Assembly: GCA_046155615.1 (NCBI GenBank) | Contig: JBJXFP010000010.1 | Coordinates: 19,801-83,800, forward strand | From: JANNVZ01 sp046155615 | Lineage (GTDB): Bacteria; Bacteroidota; Bacteroidia; Flavobacteriales_D; Sanyastnellaceae | Reading direction: 5' to 3' | DNA length: 64,000 nucleotides | In this document: piece by piece, positions 44,615 through 52,186 of the stretch | Layout of the letters: each line of letters begins with the position of its first letter | Numbering within the stretch: the first letter of the stretch is position 1 | The notes under the pieces: generated by a model | Seen by the model: only the letters and a program-made list of their open reading frames with translations | Told to the model about the DNA's origin: nothing | Databases searched by the model: none | Program-made: the position numbers and the translations under genes

Positions 44615-45700
44615 ATGAATGAGCGCGCACATATCATCTATGTAGATGATGAGCCGGACAACCTCATCGCCTTCAAGGCCAATTTCCGAACAGACTACGA
44701 CATATTTACTACCACCAGTGTAGCAGAAGCTGTGGAATACATGAAGAAGCACGAAGTAAAAGTCGTGTTCTCAGACCAGATGATGCCTGAAGTCACCGGA
44801 GTTGAATTTTTCGAAACCATTCGGCCTGATTTCCCGGAAACAGTACGCGTGCTTGTGACCGGGCACAGTGATATGCATGCTGTGGTGGATGCCATCAACA
44901 AAGGAGAGATATACCGATATATTCCAAAACCTTGGGACAACATGGAATTGAAGGTATGCATCGAAAATTGTATAGAAAAGTATGACCGTGATCGTGAGCT
45001 TAAACAGAAGAACATCGATCTCGAAAAGGCATTATCTGAACTGGAAAAATTTGTTTACAGCGCTTCGCATGATTTGCGGGCGCCTATCACTACCATAAAA
45101 GGTGTACTCAATGTAGCCCGGCTGGAAAAAGATGATATGCGGGCTGTAGAATATTTTGACATGATAGAGCGGAGCACAGACAAGCTCAATGACTTTGTGA
45201 CCAACATCATACACTACTATCAAAACATGAAAAGCGATGAGATGCTGGAAGTGATAGATGTAGAAAAATTAGTAAATGAAGTAGTAGAGAAGAACAGAAT
45301 GAATGACAGTGTAAAGACTGTAACCATTGAAAAAAACATAGCTACAAGCGGCATCTTCAAAGCTGATGCACATCGGCTTCGCATGGTGCTGAACAACGTA
45401 ATTGGAAACGCCATACGATATCACGACAAGTCAAAACAAGAGCCGCTAGTGCAAATACAAGTAGTGCAAAACACGGAACAAACAGTTTTCAGAATAAGCG
45501 ATAACGGAATTGGTATTGACAAAGAACTATTGCCACATATTTTTGACATGTTCACAAAAAGTGACGCTAACAATGTAGGAGCAGGAGTAGGACTATACAT
45601 TGCCCGTGAAGCCACCAAAAAAATGAATGGACAGATTACAGTGTCAAGCAATGAAAATGAAGGAAGCAGATTCACCATCGTGATTCCAAACAAGGCATGA
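44615..45700 (+). CDS. Hybrid receiver-histidine kinase
   Basis: A cytosolic 361-aa protein: receiver domain (1-120; DD 11-12, phospho-Asp54, Lys105 in IPKPW), linker coiled coil (125-145), HisKA with His152 in SASHDLRAPITTI, and HATPase_c with LNNVIGNAIRYH, SDNGIGI and GVGLYIAREATKK. It begins 22 bases after the sensor kinase. The receiver-first order suggests it is regulated by the upstream kinase and passes phosphate on, e.g. to the overlapping single receiver. Confidence 0.9.
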   Translation: MNERAHIIYVDDEPDNLIAFKANFRTDYDIFTTTSVAEAVEYMKKHEVKVVFSDQMMPEVTGVEFFETIRPDFPETVRVLVTGHSDMHAVVDAINKGEIYRYIPKPWDNMELKVCIENCIEKYDRDRELKQKNIDLEKALSELEKFVYSASHDLRAPITTIKGVLNVARLEKDDMRAVEYFDMIERSTDKLNDFVTNIIHYYQNMKSDEMLEVIDVEKLVNEVVEKNRMNDSVKTVTIEKNIATSGIFKADAHRLRMVLNNVIGNAIRYHDKSKQEPLVQIQVVQNTEQTVFRISDNGIGIDKELLPHIFDMFTKSDANNVGAGVGLYIAREATKKMNGQITVSSNENEGSRFTIVIPNKA

Positions 45701-46107
45701 GCCTGAACCGGAAAATATCTTTTCATCTGGTAGATGACAATGACATAGACATTGCCGTAAATACCAAATTGCTACAACTCATGGGTCTTACCGATACCAT
45801 ATACACTTATGGTGGTGGGTTAAAATTTCTTGAAGAGCTAAAACAATTAGGCGAGAAATTCAATTCGCAGCACAACATCATACTGCTGGACATCATGATG
45901 CCGATGGCCAACGGGTTTGATTGCTTAGAACAGTTGCAACAATTGAGTGAAGGCGACAAGAAAAGAATTGATGTCTTCATGCTGAGCAGCACAATAGATC
46001 GCAATGACATTATGCGGGCCGAAGGCTATCCCATGGTGCGCAAAGTCCTCGAAAAACCGTTAGACATTTATCTGCTGAAGCGGTGCATAGAAGAAATGTA
46101 TCCGTAG
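45697..46107 (+). CDS. Single-domain response regulator
   Basis: A 136-aa receiver with LVDDNDID (11-18), phospho-acceptor Asp65 in ILLDIMMPMANGF, Ser98/Thr99 in MLSSTID and Lys120 in LEKPLD. There is no output domain. It overlaps the hybrid kinase stop by 4 bases (ATGA), so they are co-translated. As with other stand-alone receivers, it may act as a phosphotransfer or protein-binding switch. Confidence 0.9.
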   Translation: MSLNRKISFHLVDDNDIDIAVNTKLLQLMGLTDTIYTYGGGLKFLEELKQLGEKFNSQHNIILLDIMMPMANGFDCLEQLQQLSEGDKKRIDVFMLSSTIDRNDIMRAEGYPMVRKVLEKPLDIYLLKRCIEEMYP

Positions 46108-46121
46108 TTCAATGGTAATCG

Positions 46122-46541
46122 CTACTTCAATTTCACTTCAAATTTTTCAGTCATTTTCAAAAGCTGATCTGAACTTACGCCATGTGTGTTCGTGAATTCA
46201 TGATACTTCTCCACTGTTATTACAAATAGTTCGTACCCATAGCTTGCTGCAAGTTTGAAGTATGGTTCCATTTCCCAGTTATAAACGAATGTATTGTGTA
46301 CAAATATCTTCTGCGCGGCTACATGCATGGCATCTTCTGTTCGCACCTCACAATTTTTATAGGCTAAATGATTTTTGTCAAACTCGAAATGATAATTGCC
46401 ATCAGCATCTGTGAAATAGTCATCAACCGAAAAGACAGGATAGCGGCCATGTTCGCTGAGCAACAAGGCCAGCGCAGTTTTACCAGCACCCGGCAGACCT
46501 CTCAGCAGTATTAGGTTTTTCTTCGTGGAAAAGTCATTCAT
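46122..46541 (-). CDS. P-loop ATPase / kinase-like protein
   Basis: A 139-aa protein with Walker A GLPGAGKT near residue 14-21, then FSVDDYFTDADGNYHFEFDKNHLAYKNCEV, matching the AAA_33/NEDD4BP2-like P-loop kinase family. It probably binds or phosphorylates a small substrate or nucleic-acid end, unspecified. I chose the ATG at 46541 over 46583 because the latter leaves only 14 bases to the divergent gene. It converges on the response-regulator gene. Confidence 0.7.
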   Translation of the reverse strand: MNDFSTKKNLILLRGLPGAGKTALALLLSEHGRYPVFSVDDYFTDADGNYHFEFDKNHLAYKNCEVRTEDAMHVAAQKIFVHNTFVYNWEMEPYFKLAASYGYELFVITVEKYHEFTNTHGVSSDQLLKMTEKFEVKLK

Positions 46542-46597
46542 GCCTGCCAATGTATAAAGTTTGCCTGATGTATGTTTGACCATTCAACCTACTTGTA

Positions 46598-47917
46598 ATG
46601 ATTGCTCAAATCATCTTTGTTCTACTTCTCGGTGTTGCGGGATTCTTTGCCTACAAACGTTACGTATTTGTAAAGCGAAATATTTTCCTTGGAAAAAAGA
46701 TTCAATTGGAAGGCCATTCTTCAGAAAGATGGAAAACCATGTTTCGAGTGGCGCTAGGCCAAGGCAAAATGTTCACCCGTCCCGTGGCTGCGGTAATGCA
46801 CGTTTTCATTTATGTAGGTTTCATTATTATCAATATTGAGGTGCTTGAAATAATGATTGATGGCATAATGGGCACCCATCGTGTGTTTTCATTTCTGGGC
46901 GCCTTCTATGATTTCCTGATTGGCAGTTTTGAAATCCTTGCCGTACTTGTGTTGATTTCATGTATCGTTTTTCTCGCCAGAAGAAATGTACTGAAACTCA
47001 AAAGATTCTGGCAGCATGAAATGACCTCATGGCCGCGCACAGATGCTAACCTGATTTTGATTACAGAGATTCTTTTGATGACTGCCTTCTTGACAATGAA
47101 TGCCTGTGATTTCATTGTTGCAAGAAGCATTGACGTTGGCGTAGAATATGTTGGTGTTTCAGCCTCAGCATTTCCAATCAGCTCAATAATAGGAGAGAAA
47201 GTACTGGGTGGAATTTCATTCCAATCAATTCACTTGTTAGAAAGGATATGCTGGTGGTTTCACATCATTGGCATTCTTGGTTTTATTGTCTATCTCGCTT
47301 ATTCAAAACACTTGCACATCATTCTCGCATTTCCAAATACTTACTACTCAAAACTGAAGCCTGCTGGCGAATTCAGCAATTTGCAATCAGTGACTAACGA
47401 AGTAAAACTGATGCTTGATCCATCTGCTGATGTGCCACCATCAGATGGCACCCCAACACGCTTTGGCGCAAAGGATGTTTTTGATTTGAGTTGGGTGAAT
47501 TTGATGAATGCATATAGCTGCACTGAGTGCGGAAGATGCACCGCAGAATGTCCTGCGAATCAAACAGGCAAATTGCTTTCACCAAGAAAAATAATGATGG
47601 ACACACGAGACCGGTTGGAAGAAGTAGGAAGGAAGTGTGACACAAACAAAGGTATGTGGCAAGACGATAACAAATCATTGTTACGTGATTACATCAGTGA
47701 AGAAGAACTGTGGGCCTGTACCAGTTGCAATGCCTGCACTCAGGCTTGTCCTATCAATATCAATCCGCTTGAAATCATTATTGACTTACGCAGGTATTTG
47801 ATCATGGAAGAGAGTAAATCACCTGAAAGCATCACGGTGATGTTTAATAATATTGAAAACAACGGAGCGCCTTGGGCTATGTCCGCAAGCGACCGTGCTA
47901 ATTGGATAAATAACTGA
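46598..47917 (+). CDS. Membrane Fe-S oxidoreductase subunit with two 4Fe-4S clusters
   Basis: The 439-aa protein has about five N-terminal membrane helices (1-20, 63-88, 108-128, 150-170 and 213-233) and a C-terminal ferredoxin-like domain with two clusters: CTECGRCTAEC (Cys 308, 311, 314, 318) and CTSCNACTQAC (Cys 374, 377, 380, 384). Membrane His residues (68, 222 and 238) could ligate haem b as in NarI-like proteins. It resembles HdrE/HdrC or DsrM/K-type fusions. With the CCG protein at 48516-49298 it likely forms an electron-transfer complex to quinone; substrates are unknown. Confidence 0.85.
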   Translation: MIAQIIFVLLLGVAGFFAYKRYVFVKRNIFLGKKIQLEGHSSERWKTMFRVALGQGKMFTRPVAAVMHVFIYVGFIIINIEVLEIMIDGIMGTHRVFSFLGAFYDFLIGSFEILAVLVLISCIVFLARRNVLKLKRFWQHEMTSWPRTDANLILITEILLMTAFLTMNACDFIVARSIDVGVEYVGVSASAFPISSIIGEKVLGGISFQSIHLLERICWWFHIIGILGFIVYLAYSKHLHIILAFPNTYYSKLKPAGEFSNLQSVTNEVKLMLDPSADVPPSDGTPTRFGAKDVFDLSWVNLMNAYSCTECGRCTAECPANQTGKLLSPRKIMMDTRDRLEEVGRKCDTNKGMWQDDNKSLLRDYISEEELWACTSCNACTQACPININPLEIIIDLRRYLIMEESKSPESITVMFNNIENNGAPWAMSASDRANWINN

Positions 47918-47918
47918 T

Positions 47919-47991
47919 TTGAGAGTTCAGAATTGTAAGTGAAGAATTAATGTTCTTTCATCATTTTCAATTTTCAATTCTCTATTCTCAA
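47919..47991. repeat. Imperfect inverted repeat in the Fe-S intergenic gap
   Basis: TTGAGAGTTCAGAATTG (47919-47935) and CAATTCTCTATTCTCAA (47975-47991) match as inverse repeats at 13 of 17 positions, separated by 39 bases of AT-rich sequence. It follows directly the stop codon of the Fe-S gene (TGA 47915-47917) and precedes the HAD gene by 11 bases. Confidence 0.5.
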
Positions 47992-48002
47992 TTCAAAAAC
48001 AA

Positions 48003-48419
48003 ATGGTAGAACTTTTAGACGCACAAGAAGACGGCAAACGCATTTCTCCGGTATTGCCATCCAACATTAAAAATTTCCTCATTGACATTGATGGAACAAT
48101 TGGAGAAGACATACCGAACGAGGAACCTGATCGTATGGAAGATGCAGGTGCTTATCCTGATGCATTGCAAAAATGTAATCAGTGGTATAGTGAAGGACAT
48201 GTGATTTTTTTCTTTACCTCGCGTACAGAAGTGCACCGTGAGGTGACAGAAAGATGGTTGGCGAAAAATGGATTCAAATACCACGGCATCATCTTCGGGA
48301 AACCGCGTGGTGGCAACTATCACTGGATAGACAACCACTTGGTACGGGCAACGCGCTTTGAAGGAAAATTTACTGATTTGGTAGAAAAAGAAATGACCAT
48401 TCAAGTATTCAAGGAGTAA
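48003..48419 (+). CDS. HAD-like phosphatase-type protein
   Basis: The 138-aa protein has the HAD motif I FLIDIDGTIGED (Asp28 and Asp30), then a cap-less core FFFTSRTEVHREVTERWL with Thr in motif II and GKPRGGNYHWIDNHLV, ending near IQVFKE. It is similar to small HAD proteins sometimes annotated as phosphoheptose isomerase; that name is not supported by motifs. It lies between two Fe-S genes of one putative complex, so it may be a passenger or a regulator of it. Confidence 0.7.
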   Translation: MVELLDAQEDGKRISPVLPSNIKNFLIDIDGTIGEDIPNEEPDRMEDAGAYPDALQKCNQWYSEGHVIFFFTSRTEVHREVTERWLAKNGFKYHGIIFGKPRGGNYHWIDNHLVRATRFEGKFTDLVEKEMTIQVFKE

Positions 48420-48426
48420 CAAAAAA

Positions 48427-48508
48427 TTATTGATTTGTAGGTTGGTTGATTTGTAGATTGAAAGTTCATTCAAGAGAAATCAACAAATCTTCAAGTCAAC
48501 CAATCAAC
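48427..48508. repeat. AT-rich palindromic intergenic element (copy 1)
   Basis: Left arms TTATTGATTTGTAG (48427-48440) and TTGATTTGTAGATTG (48446-48460) face CAACAAATCTTCAAGTCAAC (48481-48500) and CAATCAAC. The same words occur, in the same order, at 54281-54342. It fills the gap between the HAD gene stop and the CCG gene start (48516). Confidence 0.6.
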
Positions 48509-48515
48509 AAGTAAG

Positions 48516-49298
48516 ATGCAAGTAAAATCAATGGCTGAATGCCTTGCCAGTGGAGAGATTCCTGAAATTTTGTTTTGGGTAGGTTGTGCCGGAAGTTTTG
48601 ACGACCGTGCAAAAAAAATCACTAAAGCCATTGCAAAAATTCTGAATCACTGTGGTGTGTCGTTCGCAATACTTGGTCAGGAAGAATCGTGTACTGGTGA
48701 CCCAGCCAAACGTGCGGGTAATGAGTTTCTGTTCCAGATGATGGCCATGCAAAACATTCAAGTGTTGAATGGATATGAGGTAAAAAAAATCGTGACCGGA
48801 TGTCCACATTGTTTCAATACACTCAAGAATGAATATCCATCATTAGGCGGTAATTATGAAGTGATTCATCATACACAGCTCATCAATCAATTGATTGCTG
48901 AGGGTCGCATACAAATGAAAGGCGGAGAGACATTCAAAGGCAAGCGTATCACATTTCATGACCCTTGCTACCTGGGTCGTGGCAACAATGTCTATGAAGC
49001 GCCCCGCGAGGTGCTACAGAAACTGGATGCTGAATTGGTAGAGATGAAACGAAGCCGTCAACATGGCTTGTGTTGCGGTGCCGGTGGTGCACAGATGTTC
49101 AAAGAAGCTGAACCGGGCAGCAAAGAAGTAAACATTGCACGCACTGAAGATGCACTCTCTACTTCTCCTGATGTAATTGCGGCAGGCTGTCCTTTTTGCA
49201 ATACCATGCTGACTGACGGAATAAAGCATTTTGAAAAAGAAAACCTCATCGCGGTGAAAGATATTGCAGAGCTAATCGCGGAATCACAGCGTTTATAG
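48516..49298 (+). CDS. CCG-domain Fe-S protein (HdrB/GlcF-like)
   Basis: The 260-aa protein has two Cys-rich domains of the HdrB type. The C-terminal one is canonical: Cys151 in HDPCYLGRG, Cys186-Cys187-Gly in GLCCGAGG, and CPFC (225-228). The N-terminal one has Cys24 in WVGCAG, then Ser58-Cys59 in ESCTGDP where Cys-Cys-Gly is expected, and CPHC (96-99). The single-Ser replacement suggests that only one non-cubane cluster remains. It probably accepts electrons from the membrane partner (46598-47917). Confidence 0.88.
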   Translation: MQVKSMAECLASGEIPEILFWVGCAGSFDDRAKKITKAIAKILNHCGVSFAILGQEESCTGDPAKRAGNEFLFQMMAMQNIQVLNGYEVKKIVTGCPHCFNTLKNEYPSLGGNYEVIHHTQLINQLIAEGRIQMKGGETFKGKRITFHDPCYLGRGNNVYEAPREVLQKLDAELVEMKRSRQHGLCCGAGGAQMFKEAEPGSKEVNIARTEDALSTSPDVIAAGCPFCNTMLTDGIKHFEKENLIAVKDIAELIAESQRL

Positions 49299-49320
49299 GG
49301 ATTTCTCATTGCACATAATT

Positions 49321-49380
49321 GCGTAACACATTTTTGCATAACACATCTATGTGTAACACATCTATGTGTAACATATATCT
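49321..49380. repeat. Four tandem 15-nt repeats upstream of AAA ATPase
   Basis: Four consecutive units read GCGTAACACATTTTT, GCATAACACATCTAT, GTGTAACACATCTAT and GTGTAACATATATCT. The two central units differ at two of fifteen positions. Within the array ACACAT-CT-ATGTGT occurs twice as a perfect palindrome. It ends 12 bases before the ATG at 49393 and 39 before that at 49420. Confidence 0.85.
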
Positions 49381-49419
49381 GTCTCATTGCGTATGTTTAC
49401 CCCCCAAATCATTTTCCTT

Positions 49420-50565
49420 ATGGCAGACAATTTCAATTTTGGTTCGCAGGTGATGCTCACACAGTTTGTGAATCGTGAGGCGGAACAAAAGCGACTTGAG
49501 AACAATTTTCTTACGGGCATCAATACCACAATACTAGCTGCACGCAGAATGGGCAAATCATCACTGCTGGCGCAGATGCATCATCGTATGCGAAAGCACA
49601 AGCATGTGCGCTTCTGCTACATAGACATGTTCAGCATCCGTGATGAGAAAGAATTTTATGAAGTCTTTTCTGCCCAACTGCTCACATGCACTACCTCCAA
49701 ATGGGAAGAGGCCCAAGCAATGACCAAGAAATTCTTCAACACACTCATTCCCAAACTTTCGCTTACGGTGGCGGAAGTCACTTCTTTAGAATTGAGCTTT
49801 GACAAGAAGGAAATAAAAAAACACAGCGGTGAAATACTCGACCTATCTGAGCGCATTGCAAAGGATAAGAAGCTGCGCATCGTTGTTTGTCTGGATGAGT
49901 TTCAAAACATTACTTACTTCGACAAAGACATTTCTTTTCAGAAAAGGCTACGTTCGTTCTGGCAAAAGCACCAGCACGTTACATACTGCATGTACGGCAG
50001 CAAACGCCATATGATGGCTGAGATAGTCCAAAATGCTGAGATGCCATTTTACCGTTTTGGTGACATCATGATGCTCGGAAAAATCGAAGAGAAATACTGG
50101 TTGCCGTACATCATAAAAACATTTGCATCCAACAAGAAAAAAATTAGCGAAGCATTCGCAAAGGAGATAGTGCAACGCATGGAACAAAGCCCTTACTATA
50201 TCCAGCAATATGCACAAGAAGTGTTGAATGAAACTAGCCGCAGCGTGAATACAGAGACTTTAGATGTTGCCTTGCACAACATCATCAACCGCAACACTAT
50301 TTTTTACACCAACGACATAGATGGCCTTACTAACAACCAGATCAATTATCTGAAAGCACTCATTTCAGGTGTTACACAATTCACATCTGCACATACACTG
50401 CGCGAGTTCGATCTAGGCGGTGCCAGCAACATCAAGCGGGCGAGAGAATCACTGCGCAACAAGAATATTATTGATGATTTCGAACCCGGAAAAATTGATG
50501 TACTCGACCCCGTTTTTAAAATTTGGTTTGCCAAACAATTTCTTTCAAAGCATCAATACAACTGA
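49420..50565 (+). CDS. AAA/STAND-type ATPase (PF01637-like)
   Basis: The 381-aa protein has a Walker A ARRMGKSS (41-48) preceded by FVNREAEQKRLE, then a Walker B-like VVCLDEFQNITYF (about 156-168) and YCMYGSKRHMM (sensor). After a helical lid (YWLPYIIKTF...), the C-terminal wHTH-like part AHTLREFDLGGASNIKRARESLRNKNII ends DPVFKIWF. This is typical of the archaeal ATPase family found across bacteria, function often unknown. The TTG and ATG at 49387 and 49393 are alternative starts. The stop overlaps the phenylalanine hydroxylase start by one base. Confidence 0.82.
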   Translation: MADNFNFGSQVMLTQFVNREAEQKRLENNFLTGINTTILAARRMGKSSLLAQMHHRMRKHKHVRFCYIDMFSIRDEKEFYEVFSAQLLTCTTSKWEEAQAMTKKFFNTLIPKLSLTVAEVTSLELSFDKKEIKKHSGEILDLSERIAKDKKLRIVVCLDEFQNITYFDKDISFQKRLRSFWQKHQHVTYCMYGSKRHMMAEIVQNAEMPFYRFGDIMMLGKIEEKYWLPYIIKTFASNKKKISEAFAKEIVQRMEQSPYYIQQYAQEVLNETSRSVNTETLDVALHNIINRNTIFYTNDIDGLTNNQINYLKALISGVTQFTSAHTLREFDLGGASNIKRARESLRNKNIIDDFEPGKIDVLDPVFKIWFAKQFLSKHQYN

Positions 50566-51281
50566 TGAAACAGGAATACGATAAATACACCGCAGAAGAT
50601 CTGCTCGTTTGGCAAACACTTTATGACAGGCAAATGGAAGCGCTCAAGCGAAAGGCATGCAGCGAATACCTCGAGGCACAATCGCATGTGAATTTTACGC
50701 GAGATCGAATTCCACATTTTGATGAACTGAACAAAATTTTGGGAAAAGTCACGGGCTTTGGTTTGACAGTAGTTCCCAACATTCAGCCGAACGAAATTTT
50801 CATGCCTTGCCTTGCAGCAAAAGAATTTACTGCTACCACATGGCTGCGTAAAATGAGTGAGTTGGACTACTTGAGCGAACCCGACATGTTTCATGATGTA
50901 TTTGGTCATGTGCCGCTGCTTTCACACAAAGTCTTTGCTGATTTTTTCCATCGCTTCGGGCAACTTGGAGTGAAATACATACACAACGAAAGGGCCGTAG
51001 AGATGCTTGGTCGTGTATATTGGTTTACTGTAGAGTTTGGATTGATAACAGAGATGAATGAAACCAAAATTTTTGGCGCAGGTCTCATTTCATCACATGG
51101 CGAATCCCTTCACTGCATGACTGATAAAGTAGTGCACAGAGCATTCAATATTCACGACATCATGCATCAGGATTTCAACAACTCCGTGATGCAGAATTTA
51201 TACTTTGTTTTACCCTCTTTTGATGCTCTGCTGAACTCGCTGGACGAGATAGAGCGCATCATTCAAGCGGAAGTCCTCTAA
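50565..51281 (+). CDS. phhA: Phenylalanine 4-monooxygenase
   Basis: The 238-aa protein hydroxylates phenylalanine to tyrosine with pterin, O2 and Fe. Fe ligands are His110 and His115 in FHDVFGHVP and Glu157 in WFTVEFGLI. VPNIQPNEIFMPCLAAKEFTAT and GAGLISSHGESLH match bacterial PAH. The ATG at 50565 shares one base with the TGA of the AAA gene (TGATG), and the longer frame from 50523 is unlikely. Length is typical. Neither a pterin carbinolamine dehydratase nor tyrosine catabolism genes are in the window. Confidence 0.92.
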   Translation: MKQEYDKYTAEDLLVWQTLYDRQMEALKRKACSEYLEAQSHVNFTRDRIPHFDELNKILGKVTGFGLTVVPNIQPNEIFMPCLAAKEFTATTWLRKMSELDYLSEPDMFHDVFGHVPLLSHKVFADFFHRFGQLGVKYIHNERAVEMLGRVYWFTVEFGLITEMNETKIFGAGLISSHGESLHCMTDKVVHRAFNIHDIMHQDFNNSVMQNLYFVLPSFDALLNSLDEIERIIQAEVL

Positions 51282-51331
51282 GGAATGAGTCAACTTCTAT
51301 ATTTGACCAATACAACCAATCAATTTTTACA

Positions 51332-52078
51332 ATGAAACTTCTGGAAGGAAAAGTGGCCATCATAACCGGAGCATCGCGAGGAATCGGAAAAGGTATTGCT
51401 GAAAAATTTATTGAGCAAGGTGCAAAAGTAATTTTCACTTATGCAAGCAGTGATGAAAAGGCGCGTGCTTTAGAGGCAGAACTTGCTGCAAAAGGAGGAG
51501 TGGCCAAAGGATATAAAAGTGATGCTGCTGACTTTGCTGCTGCGCACGCTCTGGTAGATGAAGTAGTAAAAGATTTTGGAACTGTTGATGTTCTGGTAAA
51601 CAATGCGGGCATCACGCGCGACAATTTGCTGATGCGCATGAGCGAAGAACAATGGGATGAAATAATGCGTGTGAATTTGAAATCCGTTTTCAATTTGACC
51701 AAAGCTGTAATCAAACCCATGTTAAAAGCAAAAAGAGGAAGTATCATTAATATGAGTTCTGTGGTGGGTGTGAAGGGCAATGCGGGTCAAGCGAACTACG
51801 CAGCTTCTAAAGCCGGAATCATTGGCTTTACTAAGAGTGTTGCAGCAGAGTTGGGTTCGAGAAATATTCGAAGCAATGCAATCGCTCCTGGTTTTATAGA
51901 AACAGAAATGACGGGTGCACTCGATGAGAAAACCGTGCAGGAATGGCGAAATGCGATACCATTGAAGCGAGGAGGTTCAACAGATGATGTGGCTAACGCT
52001 ACCCTATTTCTGGCATCTGATATGAGCGCTTACATCACTGGTCAAACGCTGCATGTATGTGGTGGTATGCTCATGTAG
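51332..52078 (+). CDS. fabG: 3-oxoacyl-ACP reductase FabG
   Basis: The 248-aa SDR reduces 3-oxoacyl-ACP with NADPH in fatty acid synthesis. It has ITGASRGIGKG (11-21), VLVNNAGITRDNLLMRM, MSSVVGVKGNAGQANYAASKAG with the catalytic Tyr and Lys (YxxxK) intact, APGFIETEMT and HVCGGMLM at the end. It contrasts with the SDR at 29958 that lacks the pair. It lies 50 bases after phenylalanine hydroxylase. Length and motifs are standard. Confidence 0.93.
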   Translation: MKLLEGKVAIITGASRGIGKGIAEKFIEQGAKVIFTYASSDEKARALEAELAAKGGVAKGYKSDAADFAAAHALVDEVVKDFGTVDVLVNNAGITRDNLLMRMSEEQWDEIMRVNLKSVFNLTKAVIKPMLKAKRGSIINMSSVVGVKGNAGQANYAASKAGIIGFTKSVAAELGSRNIRSNAIAPGFIETEMTGALDEKTVQEWRNAIPLKRGGSTDDVANATLFLASDMSAYITGQTLHVCGGMLM

Positions 52079-52186
52079 AATAGGCATGAGGGAAAAGTGA
52101 CAAGCGATTATGGATTTGCAATGAGTACCCTTCCTCTGTCACCCGTCAATTTTCATTTTCAAATTCTCAAAATTTTAAATTCATAA

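Noticed and set aside
48003..48419. Phosphoheptose isomerase
   Set aside because: HAD motif I (DIDGT) is visible and no SIS-domain features; isomerase naming is not supported.
49321..49380. CRISPR array
   Set aside because: Units are directly adjacent with no spacers and the unit is only 15 nt.
52084..52186. Terminator or palindrome between fabG and the VWA-like gene
   Set aside because: GAGG/CCTC and GTGAC/GTCAC pairings cross each other and cannot nest; no T-run in place.
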